64,000 bases of DNA from Weeksella virosa DSM 16922. GTDB taxonomy: Bacteria > Bacteroidota > Bacteroidia > Flavobacteriales > Weeksellaceae. The DNA lies in the NCBI RefSeq assembly GCF_000189415.1, contig NC_015144.1, positions 439,501 through 503,500 of the forward strand. The letters run 5' to 3'. Below, piece by piece: positions 9,801 to 17,550 of the stretch (position 1 is the first letter of the stretch; the number at the start of each line of letters is the position of its first letter). The notes beneath the pieces were generated by a model. That model worked only from the letters and a program-made list of their open reading frames with translations. It was not told the DNA's origin and did no database searches. The translations under genes were made by a program, and so were the position numbers.

Positions 9801-10035
9801 AAAAGTCGGTATTATAAGATGATTCATATATGAAATACTTAAATCCATCTCCTTTTGCTACAGTATTGTCTCTACAATTAATCTCAACTTCATTCTTAGC
9901 CAAATCCCAATTATGGTTTATTTCAGTTAACATTAAATTTTCATTCAATCCATTTTTCAACTCATGAAATTCTGGTATTTGTCCAAAAACCGTATAACTG
10001 CATATCAATGCCCACAACAATAAAAGTCTTTTCAT
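6877..10035 (-). CDS. Large secreted protein with gliding-motility-type (T9SS type B) C-terminal domain
   Basis: About 1052 residues starting MKRLLLLWALICSYTVFGQ (signal peptide). I prefer ATG 10035 to an upstream TTG. The middle is a series of Cys-containing beta-sandwich-like modules with recurring 'C...' and 'ITI/TVT' strands. The last ~95 residues, beginning 'LPNFISPNGDGKNDVWKP' and containing 'LQIFDRYGQ', 'YWDGKRNGTPIPSGDYWY', are the gliding-associated C-terminal domain (TIGR04131 type) that directs export by the T9SS. It is followed by its PorP/SprF-like partner. Similar proteins include SprB-like adhesins; the ligand is unknown. Confidence 0.92.
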   Translation of the reverse strand: MKRLLLLWALICSYTVFGQIPEFHELKNGLNENLMLTEINHNWDLAKNEVEINCRDNTVAKGDGFKYFIYESSYNTDFSFDLHSANNGLYFIVWKLKKSDDNAHIFKPKDGESSRKTIEYIRSIEKGVKGESKGLKESSTLKCEIYNLSPSHVYSGYLKDFRGNDQLKTGEKIIIGVYGEVNAKFDIIVHTVEQKTLVKNTECEGGEYLVDALRTEVATDAEVPTSQVSFYQDEQMSIPFGATEITNNQTIYAEVLDASGDLKYVYKVDLVFKPVYDFSTAIRPEAERQIESCATTIQMTDQQLINAILNVPNAADFAIVEKIDQVGNPITGSFPNDQTIKIKVEYKGTQFCSATSDWITLKFSNANPTFDAGAVFNKDLCEGSSLSREELRTLLKVATNHTLVVTGYAPGTPITFSGNNSFVFQVQLMDNADNSCVSVVENFTVNKTEPIDLESYALKTCAVDLEQKDIDDAIAFIRNGTSATLRYYEDGLEIEEDVLLSYITDKNNGVITVKGELNGHCETEVKWTYELTKSSISVTQPIQPLLSSCLSENEKFVVSQTELETYLSSTLGLSNVTYEFGSISFPINIEANQMQMVDFTIKKNGETCNTETLQVEVKAINQPDFNLSNLPELTADCDDSIKITNDWLISNLGKDVLDYPIYINGKLHDENNFITIAFGTESTKTISIEIRNKTVQTCTIASTITINKAKEFSDDLSVTQAYFDENQVSFCENDSDTAIDQVKDLLAKIQENHPGVVFDQNALDLVQAMTSPAGKVKVTVRRHDECSSKDLFISYQKYTQPTIELPVFPALCSQGVFDFDIRTLVNYDEHLTYTITNDAGVEIYPKEDFIYQLSAGSSYTITAESGNACTSDVYSFTIETLPDPTIKSITIENGTLTVEAKGNGGRLQYAISYDGALPTQWQSSKKFQPIEGGKNITVWVRENECGGVSVSGIYVFDLPNFISPNGDGKNDVWKPLTSIDSPHILRLQIFDRYGQTILRKEGNAEIVYWDGKRNGTPIPSGDYWYIIDYPNVNNQNIQINIKYSGNITLKNK

Positions 10036-10131
10036 TTTCTTCCTTTTCTTTCGCTCCAATTATGTATAACGCTAAAAATAAAATATTATTCTATTCTTGG
10101 GGCGAATCTAAAGAATTTATTAAGAATCTGT

Positions 10132-10139
10132 TATCTTTG
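10132..10139 (+). promoter_or_regulatory. -7 promoter box for prfC
   Basis: TATCTTTG, a perfect TAnnTTTG match, 29 bp before the prfC ATG. No TTG lies at the normal distance upstream. Confidence 0.5.
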
Positions 10140-10168
10140 CACTCTGAATTTTTTTTTAGAATCGAACC

Positions 10169-11758
10169 ATGGCAACTTTAGAACAAGAAATAAAAAAACG
10201 TAAAACCTTCGGAATCATTGCTCACCCCGATGCGGGAAAAACTACCCTTACCGAAAAACTTCTTCTTTTCGGAGGTGCAATTCAGGAAGCGGGTGCCGTA
10301 AAAAGCAATAAAATAAAAAAAGGAGCGACATCCGATTTTATGGAAATCGAACGTCAACGTGGAATTTCGGTTGCTACTTCGGTTTTGGCTTTTGAGTACA
10401 AAGGCAAAAAAATCAACATCCTCGATACGCCCGGACACAAGGATTTTGCCGAAGATACCTTCCGTACCCTTACAGCTGTTGACTCGGTAATTGTGGTGAT
10501 CGACGTTGCAAAAGGGGTCGAAGAGCAAACCATCAAACTCGTAGAAGTTTGTCGAATGCGCAATATCCCGATGTTGGTTTTCATCAATAAAATGGACCGC
10601 GAAGGAAAAGATGCCTTTGATTTGATGGACGAAGTGGAACAAAATTTAGGATTAAAAGTAACTCCCCTTTCTTGGCCAATTGGTATCGGGGCGACCTTCA
10701 AAGGAATTTATAATATTTGGGAAAAAAACATCAATCTTTTTTCTGCCGACAACAAACAAAAAATATCAGAAACAACCAAAATAGACGACCTCAACTCACC
10801 AAAATTGGTAGACATTGTAGGAGAAAGCTATGCCGAAAATCTACGTAGCGAAATCGACCTTATCGAAGGGGTTTATCCAGAATTCGATCATCAAGCATAT
10901 TTAGAGGGAAAATTACAACCGGTATTTTTTGGCTCTGCCTTGAATAATTTTGGAGTACGAGAGTTACTCGATGCGTTTGTCGATATTGCTCCCATGCCAC
11001 AACCCAAAGCGACAGACGAGCGAATTGTAGATCCGTTCGAAGATAAATTCTCGGGCTTTGTATTCAAAATTCACGCGAATATGGATCCGAAACACCGCGA
11101 CCGTTTGGCTTTTGTGAAAATAGTTTCAGGAAAATTCGAGCGAAATAAAAACTATCTACACGTACGCCAAGGGAAGTCGATGAAATTCCCTTCGCCAAAT
11201 GCATTTTTTGCCGACAAAAAAGAAATCGTCGATCTATCGTTTGCCGGTGATATCGTTGGTTTACACGACACCGGAAACTTCAGGATTGGCGATACACTTA
11301 CCGAAGGCGAGAACTTCCATTTCAAGGGAATTCCGTCTTTCTCACCAGAGCATTTCCGCTATATCAACAATGCCGACCCGATGAAGGCAAAACAATTAGA
11401 AAAGGGAATCAAACAATTGATGGACGAAGGGGTTGCGCAATTGTTTACTTTAGAAATAAACAACCGAAAAGTAATTGGTACGGTGGGTGCCCTTCAGTAT
11501 GAGGTTATTCAGTACCGTTTAGAACATGAGTACAATGCCAAGGTTACGTACGAACCATTTTCTGTGCACAAAGCTTGTTGGGTAGAAGTAGACAATGAAA
11601 AATCGGAAGAATTTTTAGATTTTAAACGCGTAAAACAACGGTATTTGGCACGCGATAAATTTGATCAGTTGGTGTTTTTGGCCGACTCTGCTTTCACAAT
11701 TCAGATGACGCAAGAAAAATATCCATCAATAAAATTACACTTTGTTAGCGAATTCTAA
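10169..11758 (+). CDS. prfC: Peptide chain release factor 3
   Basis: 529 residues, the normal RF3 length. A translational GTPase that recycles RF1/RF2 from the ribosome after peptide release. The G domain shows G1 'AHPDAGKT' (18-25), G3 'DTPGH' (86-90) and G4 'NKMD' (140-143). The bacterial RF3 signature 'KSNKIKKGATSDFMEIERQRGISVATSV' contains the switch I region. The EF-Tu-like domain II and the RF3 C-terminal domain ('YEVIQYRLEHEYNAKV') follow. Monocistronic, with a TATCTTTG box upstream and a terminator shared with the convergent aldehyde dehydrogenase gene. Start ATG 10169. Confidence 0.97.
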   Translation: MATLEQEIKKRKTFGIIAHPDAGKTTLTEKLLLFGGAIQEAGAVKSNKIKKGATSDFMEIERQRGISVATSVLAFEYKGKKINILDTPGHKDFAEDTFRTLTAVDSVIVVIDVAKGVEEQTIKLVEVCRMRNIPMLVFINKMDREGKDAFDLMDEVEQNLGLKVTPLSWPIGIGATFKGIYNIWEKNINLFSADNKQKISETTKIDDLNSPKLVDIVGESYAENLRSEIDLIEGVYPEFDHQAYLEGKLQPVFFGSALNNFGVRELLDAFVDIAPMPQPKATDERIVDPFEDKFSGFVFKIHANMDPKHRDRLAFVKIVSGKFERNKNYLHVRQGKSMKFPSPNAFFADKKEIVDLSFAGDIVGLHDTGNFRIGDTLTEGENFHFKGIPSFSPEHFRYINNADPMKAKQLEKGIKQLMDEGVAQLFTLEINNRKVIGTVGALQYEVIQYRLEHEYNAKVTYEPFSVHKACWVEVDNEKSEEFLDFKRVKQRYLARDKFDQLVFLADSAFTIQMTQEKYPSIKLHFVSEF

Positions 11759-11913
11759 ATCTTGTTTTCGATGGATATTCTTTTCAGATTTTGGTAGGAT
11801 GTTCATCAAGACGAAACCCAAAAGTCATAACAAAATCTTTTTAATTTAGAGAATTATCTATTGGATAGACACCCGCACAAATTGATAAATAAAGAATAGT
11901 AATGTTCCAACAA

Positions 11914-11955
11914 CAAAAAAAGGTTACGAGCAGATGCTCGTAACCTTTTTTATTA
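11914..11955. terminator. Bidirectional terminator between prfC and the aldehyde dehydrogenase gene
   Basis: Perfect 9-bp stem GGTTACGAG / CTCGTAACC (11922-11930 and 11937-11945) with A- and T-tracts on either side, between convergent genes. Confidence 0.9.
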
Positions 11956-12005
11956 AGTTTATTTTCTTACCGAAAAAACTGTTCTGTTGCTCATCCTACC
12001 GAAAA

Positions 12006-13382
12006 TTATCTTAGGGTGAAGATTAGTTTTTTATTCACAAACTCTTCTATTCCAGCTTTTGATAATTCTCGCCCATAACCCGAACGTTTTGTTCCGCCAA
12101 ACGGCAATTCTTCACTCGAAGAAACTTGCTTGTTGATATAGACCATTCCCGAATCTATTTTACGCGCCAATTGTTGTGCATATTCTATATTTTCTGAGTA
12201 GATCGATGCGCCCAATCCATAAATAGTGTCGTTTGCCAAGGTTATCGCTTCCTCTTCGGTATCGAAAGGGAAAAGACAGACCACAGGTCCAAAAATTTCC
12301 TCGTCGTATGCAGGCGTTCCTTTGGTAATATTCTCGAGAACGGTTGGAGCCAAAAAGAAACCTTTCTCGTGCATGCGTTCTCCGCCCAACGTAACCTGAA
12401 CTCCTTTGGCTCTAGAGTCGTTTATTTGCTGTAGAAGTTTTTCCAATGCACCTTTAGTACATACTGGTCCCATGAGTGTATCTTCTTCCATTGGGTTGCC
12501 TACTTTCATGTTTTTCATGTAGGTCAATAATTGTTCTTTATAAGTATCGTACAACGAGCGGTGCACAATGATTCTTTTGGATGAAGTACAGGCTTGCCCA
12601 GCATTTCTCAAACGACCGTTGATAGTACCTTTCATTACTTTTTCCAGGTCAGCATCGGCCAAAACAATCATTGGATCAGAACCGCCCAACTCCAACACAG
12701 AGCGTTTTATGTTGCGTCCGGCAATTTCTCCTACCGAAGCACCCGCTACATCTGATCCGGTGAGCGACACTCCTTTGATGATTGGGTTATCGATCAATTG
12801 CCCGACTTTGCTACCCGAAATCAATAGATTTTTATACAATCCCTTTGGGGCCTGTACAGCGGCAAAAATTTCGTCATATGCCATGCCACATTGCGGAATA
12901 TTCGAGGCTGTTTTCAGGACAATCGTATTCCCTGCCATAAGGTTTGGCGCTACGAAACGAGCGATTTGTGAGAATGGAAAATTCCATGGCATCACACCCA
13001 AAAGGACACCGATTGGTTCGGATACTACATAAGCTTCACCTTTTTCGGTTTGTACGGGATATGTTGCCAAAAACTGCTCGGCATTCTTAGCGAAATACTC
13101 GAAAATATTGGCCGAATAATCCACCTCGATCAATGATTCTCTATAGGGTTTCCCCATTTCTTTGGTAATGAGTTCGGCATATTTTTGTTTGTTCTTTCGC
13201 ATTTCTTCGGCTACACCTTGTACAATTTCTGCACGATGGGCGAAAGTTTCCCATCGCCAAGTGGAAAAACATCTTTGTGCATCTGACAAAAACGTCTCGA
13301 TTTGATCTTGGGTATGGGGTTCGAATATTTTTTCTATCTCTTCGGTAAATGGGTTTAGGGTTTTTATTGTAGGTATTGACAT
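12006..13382 (-). CDS. NAD(P)-dependent succinate-semialdehyde dehydrogenase-like protein
   Basis: 458 residues of the aldehyde dehydrogenase superfamily. The NWxF-type oxyanion Asn134 lies in 'MPWNFPF', the general base Glu231 in 'VLELGGSDP', and the nucleophile Cys265 in 'NAGQACTSSKR'. The overall form, short and starting 'TLNPFTEE', is that of the GabD/Sad group annotated as succinate-semialdehyde dehydrogenase, which oxidises succinate semialdehyde to succinate; substrate choice is inferred only from family resemblance. No GABA transaminase gene is nearby. Monocistronic. Confidence 0.85.
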   Translation of the reverse strand: MSIPTIKTLNPFTEEIEKIFEPHTQDQIETFLSDAQRCFSTWRWETFAHRAEIVQGVAEEMRKNKQKYAELITKEMGKPYRESLIEVDYSANIFEYFAKNAEQFLATYPVQTEKGEAYVVSEPIGVLLGVMPWNFPFSQIARFVAPNLMAGNTIVLKTASNIPQCGMAYDEIFAAVQAPKGLYKNLLISGSKVGQLIDNPIIKGVSLTGSDVAGASVGEIAGRNIKRSVLELGGSDPMIVLADADLEKVMKGTINGRLRNAGQACTSSKRIIVHRSLYDTYKEQLLTYMKNMKVGNPMEEDTLMGPVCTKGALEKLLQQINDSRAKGVQVTLGGERMHEKGFFLAPTVLENITKGTPAYDEEIFGPVVCLFPFDTEEEAITLANDTIYGLGASIYSENIEYAQQLARKIDSGMVYINKQVSSSEELPFGGTKRSGYGRELSKAGIEEFVNKKLIFTLR

Positions 13383-13484
13383 AATCTTGTTTTAAGTCTT
13401 ACAAATTTCGTAAATTATAAGCAAAAATGAGAACTTTAAATGAAAATTAGAGGAATATTATATTATAGTTATCAATTAATTTTC

Positions 13485-13517
13485 TTGTAAAAAGGCTACA
13501 AAATAGAATTAATTTTG
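13485..13517 (+). promoter_or_regulatory. Promoter of the 925-residue T9SS cargo gene
   Basis: TTG (13485-13487), 22-bp spacer, TAATTTTG (13510-13517): a full match to the flavobacterial promoter pattern, 29 bp before the start codon. Confidence 0.7.
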
Positions 13518-13546
13518 TAAACAAATAACTAAACAGTTAATCTATA

Positions 13547-16324
13547 ATGAAACATTTTTATTTTATGAATTGGATGATTGTCCTGATGGGACTGATCTCC
13601 TCAACCGCCTTAGGGCAGAATGTGGCTTATGAAGCCCACTTTAATAATCAGCAAGGAGCTGGTGGTACGTATAGAACAGACCTAGTAATTGAACTAGAGA
13701 ATAGAAATTGGTTTGCATCTGCAGCTTATTATGGAAATGATGAATTTAGATTGGGGCACAATAAACAATCTAATATCCCAAGTAAATTCAATTTATCTGG
13801 TCAAGGTTCATCAATTGAAATGCAATGGGATATTGAAAATGTATCAGACTTTAAAATTGAGACAGGGAAAACATATGGAACTGTAAGCAATTGGTACATT
13901 TATGAATCTGTTGACGAAGGAAACTCTTGGTATTCTGTAGCTACAGGAAGTAATATTGGACAAATCCAATATTCTACTGCGACCCCTAAGACTGCAAGAT
14001 ATGCTCTTGTTATTACAGGAAGCAAGAATCCTCGATTAGTTTTGTCTAATGTTACTATCCTCAATCAGATTGGCACCCCAACCAACGAGCCACCGGTAAT
14101 CACTACTGAACAAACTACAATCGAAGGTGTTTTTGGGGGTAGTTTATCTTTTGCGGTAACGGCGAACAACAATCCTACTTCTTGGACTGCCACAAATTTA
14201 CCTCAAGGAATAACTTTTGATAACGGAGTTTTCTCGGGTACTTTTGAGAAAGCAGGAACTTTTATTACAACCGTAACCGCTACAAATAAATACGGATCAG
14301 ACCAAAAAGATTTCACTTTCAAGATTGCTGATGAGCCTGTCTTGACTGATTGCTTCGAAGAAAAATTCGATGGGCTTGAAGGAAATAACACTGGTACAAC
14401 AGGCTCAAATTCTACTTGGAAAGGAAACGAAAACTTCCCGACAGTATCTTCTGCTTACCAAGCTGGTGATGCTGTAAAATTAGGTGCATCTAAAAGAGCA
14501 GGAAGCATCACCTCTAAGGTATTGAACAATATCCAAGGAGATGTTAGCGTAACTTTCGATGTAAAAGGATGGACAAACGTAGAAGGTGACATCTTAGTAA
14601 CCTTAGGGTCGCAAACACAAACAGCTATCTATACAGCAAAAATGGCTGATAATTTCGAAACCGTAACTTTACATTTTTCTGATGTAGAAGCAAATTCTAC
14701 CATTACATTTGCAACCTCTGAAAAACGTGCATTCTTGGATAACATTTCTGTATGCAACGCAGGCGGAGCAGAACCTGCTAACCAAACTACATGGGACGGA
14801 ACAGCATGGTCTAATGGTTTACCAACAGCACAAAAGAATGTTGTAGTTTCGGGGGCTTTAGAGATTGCCCAAGACATAGAAGCAAAATCTTTCACAATCG
14901 AAACAGAAGGTTCGGTTACCGTGAAGACAGGATATAACCTTTCTGTACAAGGTGTTATAGAAAACAAAGCGAATGCGGCAGCTTTCGTTGTAGAAAACAA
15001 TGCTAATATTCTACAATCACAAGATGTTACCAATATTGGAGAGATTACAATCTTACGTAACAGTACTCCTATGGTAAGAAATGATATGACGTTGTGGTCT
15101 GCACCAGTAACAGGACAAGGTGTAAGAGCTTTCTCACCAGAAACATTATTCAACCGTTTTTGGACGTTTGATGAAGCAAACCATACTTATAAAAACATAT
15201 TCAATACAGAAGATGCTGCAGACGTGAACTTCGCAACTGGAAATGGTTATGCAATTCGTGTGAAAAACACTTTAGCAAGCGGAACAGAAGCGGTACACGA
15301 AGGTAAATTCATCGGTAAATTGAATAACGGTACGTATACAGTAAATGTTAGCAAAACTGGTCAAGGATTCAATTTGATAGGAAACCCTTATGCTTCTTCT
15401 ATCGATGGAATTGGATTCTTACTCAATAATATAGATATTGTAAACTCTGTACATTTCTGGACGCATGCACATGCAGTAGGTTCTGCGGAATTCGCCAACA
15501 ATTATCTTACCTACAATAGAGCAGGTGGTACTGATTTAGACGATTTAGAGAACATTGCATCAGGACAAGGTTTCTTCGTAGAAGCTACCCATGCAGGGTC
15601 TATTGTTTTCAATAACGAAATGCGTACGAAAGATGCTGCTATTTTCCATAAAAACAACATCGAAAGAAACCGCATTTGGTTGAGTTTGAGTAGCGATAAT
15701 AAGATCATCAACAACACTTTATTAGCCTATATGACAGGTGCTACTCATGGTATCGACAAACAATTGGATGCAAAATCAATCACTTCTGATATGACTTCAT
15801 TATACCAAGTAATCGACAATGAAGCTTACAGCATTCAATCGCGTAGTTTACCATTCGACCGAGAAGATAAAGTTGCTTTAGGTTTCAATGCGCTTACTGC
15901 GGGTACCTACACAATCTCGATTGCAAAAACAGATGGTTTATTTGCAGAAGGTCAAGCTATATTCTTGGTAGATAATCAAACCGAAACTGTACACAATTTA
16001 GCTACACCGTATACTTTCCAAGCGACAGAAGGTGTAAACAACGATCGTTTTGTAGTAGTATACGAAAACCGTACAATGGGAACCAATAATTTCTTCAACC
16101 AAGCGCAAATAGCTGTTTACAACCAAAATAACCAAGTTGTTGTTGAGGCAAAAAACAATCTATCTTCGGTAGAAGTAATGGATGTACAAGGACGTGTAGT
16201 ATACGCTAAAAACAACATTAATGAAGCTAAGCACATCATCTCTACCTCTGCTAAAGGTGTAATGATTGTGAAAGCAACGACAAAAGATGGACAAACACTT
16301 ACCCAAAAAGTAATTATCAAATAA
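13547..16324 (+). CDS. Large T9SS type A cargo protein
   Basis: 925 residues. A signal peptide (MKHFYFMNWMIVLMGLISSTALGQ) is followed by beta-rich modules. A Put-Ig-like segment (about 180-260, 'PPVITTEQTTIEGVFGGSLSFAVTANN') is followed by a jelly-roll-like region. A later region, 'NNANILQS..TNIGEITILRNSTPMVRNDMTLWSAPVTGQ', is common in flavobacterial surface proteins. The C-terminus, 'IAVYNQNNQVVVEAKNNLSSVEVMDVQGRVVYAKN...TQKVIIK', is a type A sorting domain, cleaved and attached at the cell surface. No catalytic domain is recognised, so an adhesin or matrix role is likely but inferred. Confidence 0.88.
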   Translation: MKHFYFMNWMIVLMGLISSTALGQNVAYEAHFNNQQGAGGTYRTDLVIELENRNWFASAAYYGNDEFRLGHNKQSNIPSKFNLSGQGSSIEMQWDIENVSDFKIETGKTYGTVSNWYIYESVDEGNSWYSVATGSNIGQIQYSTATPKTARYALVITGSKNPRLVLSNVTILNQIGTPTNEPPVITTEQTTIEGVFGGSLSFAVTANNNPTSWTATNLPQGITFDNGVFSGTFEKAGTFITTVTATNKYGSDQKDFTFKIADEPVLTDCFEEKFDGLEGNNTGTTGSNSTWKGNENFPTVSSAYQAGDAVKLGASKRAGSITSKVLNNIQGDVSVTFDVKGWTNVEGDILVTLGSQTQTAIYTAKMADNFETVTLHFSDVEANSTITFATSEKRAFLDNISVCNAGGAEPANQTTWDGTAWSNGLPTAQKNVVVSGALEIAQDIEAKSFTIETEGSVTVKTGYNLSVQGVIENKANAAAFVVENNANILQSQDVTNIGEITILRNSTPMVRNDMTLWSAPVTGQGVRAFSPETLFNRFWTFDEANHTYKNIFNTEDAADVNFATGNGYAIRVKNTLASGTEAVHEGKFIGKLNNGTYTVNVSKTGQGFNLIGNPYASSIDGIGFLLNNIDIVNSVHFWTHAHAVGSAEFANNYLTYNRAGGTDLDDLENIASGQGFFVEATHAGSIVFNNEMRTKDAAIFHKNNIERNRIWLSLSSDNKIINNTLLAYMTGATHGIDKQLDAKSITSDMTSLYQVIDNEAYSIQSRSLPFDREDKVALGFNALTAGTYTISIAKTDGLFAEGQAIFLVDNQTETVHNLATPYTFQATEGVNNDRFVVVYENRTMGTNNFFNQAQIAVYNQNNQVVVEAKNNLSSVEVMDVQGRVVYAKNNINEAKHIISTSAKGVMIVKATTKDGQTLTQKVIIK

Positions 16325-16334
16325 GAATACTAAT

Positions 16335-16365
16335 CTAGAAGAGTATTTTCGGATACTCTTCTTTT
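16335..16365 (+). terminator. Hairpin between the T9SS cargo gene and the next small gene
   Basis: Inverted repeat AGAAGAGTAT / ATACTCTTCT (16337-16346, 16353-16362) followed by a short T-run. It may partly terminate or protect the upstream mRNA; the next gene begins 17 bp later. Confidence 0.5.
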
Positions 16366-16378
16366 AAACCTTGTTAAT

Positions 16379-16657
16379 ATGAACATCAATAAACTAAAAC
16401 TTACAGTACTTTTCGTTGCAGGATTATTCTTCACAGCGAATGCACAATTCTTCAAGAGTGATAACCAAGAAGAAGGACATAGCTTTTTCAATAATGCAGA
16501 AAGAGGTCTTCCTGGCACTCCTGGTACAGATGGTGGTATAGACGAAGAAGATCCAGAACCAGGTCTACCAATCAACGATTACATCCCTTATTTGCTAGCA
16601 GCAGGGTTAATGGTAGCGTTTGCAAATCGTAAGAAACTAGCCAAACTCAATAAATAA
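16379..16657 (+). CDS. Small signal-peptide protein with a PID-CTERM-like C-terminal membrane anchor
   Basis: 92 residues: signal peptide (…LFVAGLFFTANAQ), a Gly/Pro/Asp-rich middle 'GLPGTPGTDGGIDEEDPEPG', then 'LPINDYIPYLLAAGLMVAF' and a basic tail 'ANRKKLAKLNK'. This tripartite layout (motif, single helix, positive tail) resembles the short 'P-I-D-x-Y-I-P' proteins common in Bacteroidota, named PID-CTERM in current annotation as far as I recall. Such layouts usually mark protein-sorting tails. It lies directly after a T9SS cargo gene and may be co-expressed. Function unknown. Confidence 0.75.
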   Translation: MNINKLKLTVLFVAGLFFTANAQFFKSDNQEEGHSFFNNAERGLPGTPGTDGGIDEEDPEPGLPINDYIPYLLAAGLMVAFANRKKLAKLNK

Positions 16658-16680
16658 GAAATATTGTAATTACTTACAAA

Positions 16681-16708
16681 AAAAGTCCACCAAGCGGTGG
16701 ACTTTTTA
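16681..16708. terminator. Bidirectional terminator
   Basis: Stem AAAGTCCACC / GGTGGACTTT with loop AAGC between convergent genes, followed by T-rich sequence. Confidence 0.9.
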
Positions 16709-16736
16709 TTTATTGAAGATTATAGAAATGTAAAAA

Positions 16737-17486
16737 TTATTTCACAAGTATTTTAGAAGTTGTGGTTTTCCCCGAAACACCATTGAATTGTAAATAATAA
16801 ATACCTTTGGCAAAACCAGCTAAACTCAGGTTCGATTTTCCAGCTTTCAGTTCTACTGTTTTAAGCAACTGACCAGTTGCGGAAAGGATGTTAGTTTTTG
16901 CATCTTCTTTGAGATGAACGGTAGTGAAATCTTTGGCTACAGTTGGTGCCACTTCTGCTATAGAAATAGAAGAACTCACATCACTAACCCCCATGTTTTT
17001 CTCGTAACGATACGTTAGGTAAAAAGACGTATTGGGTAGTTCTTGTCCGTTTGCATCCAATTGTAAGAAACGGAATTTATATTCTACAACATCACTTCCA
17101 CCTTCGAAGTTTGCAAAGTAATCATACATACTTTGTACTTCTCCAGGAGCAATATGTGCACCGCCATTAGGGTAGAAATAATTTTTTACTACAGGGTAAT
17201 AACAATCTCCTCCGAAACAGAATTGTGCCATTTCACCATCTGCATTGGTCATCTCGATTACTTCTCCTGCTGCGATTATTGTTTCGTTACCAACATTTTT
17301 CAGAACATAGTACAGTTTAATATCGTCCGTAACATCTTGCGTCATGTCGCCAAATACATTAAAAACATGTACCGAGTTATTTTCATATTCTACGCCATCT
17401 AAATTAGAAACCGTAAATTTTTGGTTTTGAGCTTGGCTAAATCCTATTAAAGATAGGAATGAGGTGAGTACTAAAATTTTTTTCAT
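16737..17486 (-). CDS. T9SS type A sorting domain protein, 249 residues
   Basis: Signal peptide MKKILVLTSFLSLIGFSQAQ, then an Ig-like beta-domain of about 130 residues ('VHVFNVFGDMTQDVTDDIKLYYVLKNVGNETI') containing two cysteines in 'FCFGGDCYYP'. A linker leads to a C-terminal type A sorting domain ('NILSATGQLLKTVELKAGKSNLSLAGFAKGIYYLQF..SKILVK'). It is small for a cargo protein and has no known catalytic motif. It lies downstream of the Omp28-type cargo gene with a hairpin in the gap, so expression may be coupled. Location: secreted or surface. Function unknown. Confidence 0.85.
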   Translation of the reverse strand: MKKILVLTSFLSLIGFSQAQNQKFTVSNLDGVEYENNSVHVFNVFGDMTQDVTDDIKLYYVLKNVGNETIIAAGEVIEMTNADGEMAQFCFGGDCYYPVVKNYFYPNGGAHIAPGEVQSMYDYFANFEGGSDVVEYKFRFLQLDANGQELPNTSFYLTYRYEKNMGVSDVSSSISIAEVAPTVAKDFTTVHLKEDAKTNILSATGQLLKTVELKAGKSNLSLAGFAKGIYYLQFNGVSGKTTTSKILVK

Positions 17487-17505
17487 AATATTAAAGTGTT
17501 AATAA

Positions 17506-17538
17506 ACCAAGTGGTCGAGTATTACTCTACCACTTGAT
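17506..17538 (-). terminator. Long hairpin between the Omp28-type gene and the 249-residue cargo gene
   Basis: CAAGTGGT (17508-17515) pairs with ACCACTTG (17529-17536), and the loop itself holds GAGTA/TACTC. There is no strong T-tract, so it may be a weak terminator or an mRNA stabiliser rather than a true stop. Confidence 0.45.
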
Positions 17539-17550
17539 AAAAAGTTTATG

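Noticed and set aside
12568-13032. Long reading frame opposite the aldehyde dehydrogenase gene
   Set aside because: It is antisense to a well-supported enzyme, with no signal peptide or recognisable motif.
14629-15153. Long reading frame opposite the T9SS cargo gene
   Set aside because: Antisense shadow of a clear gene with a sorting domain.
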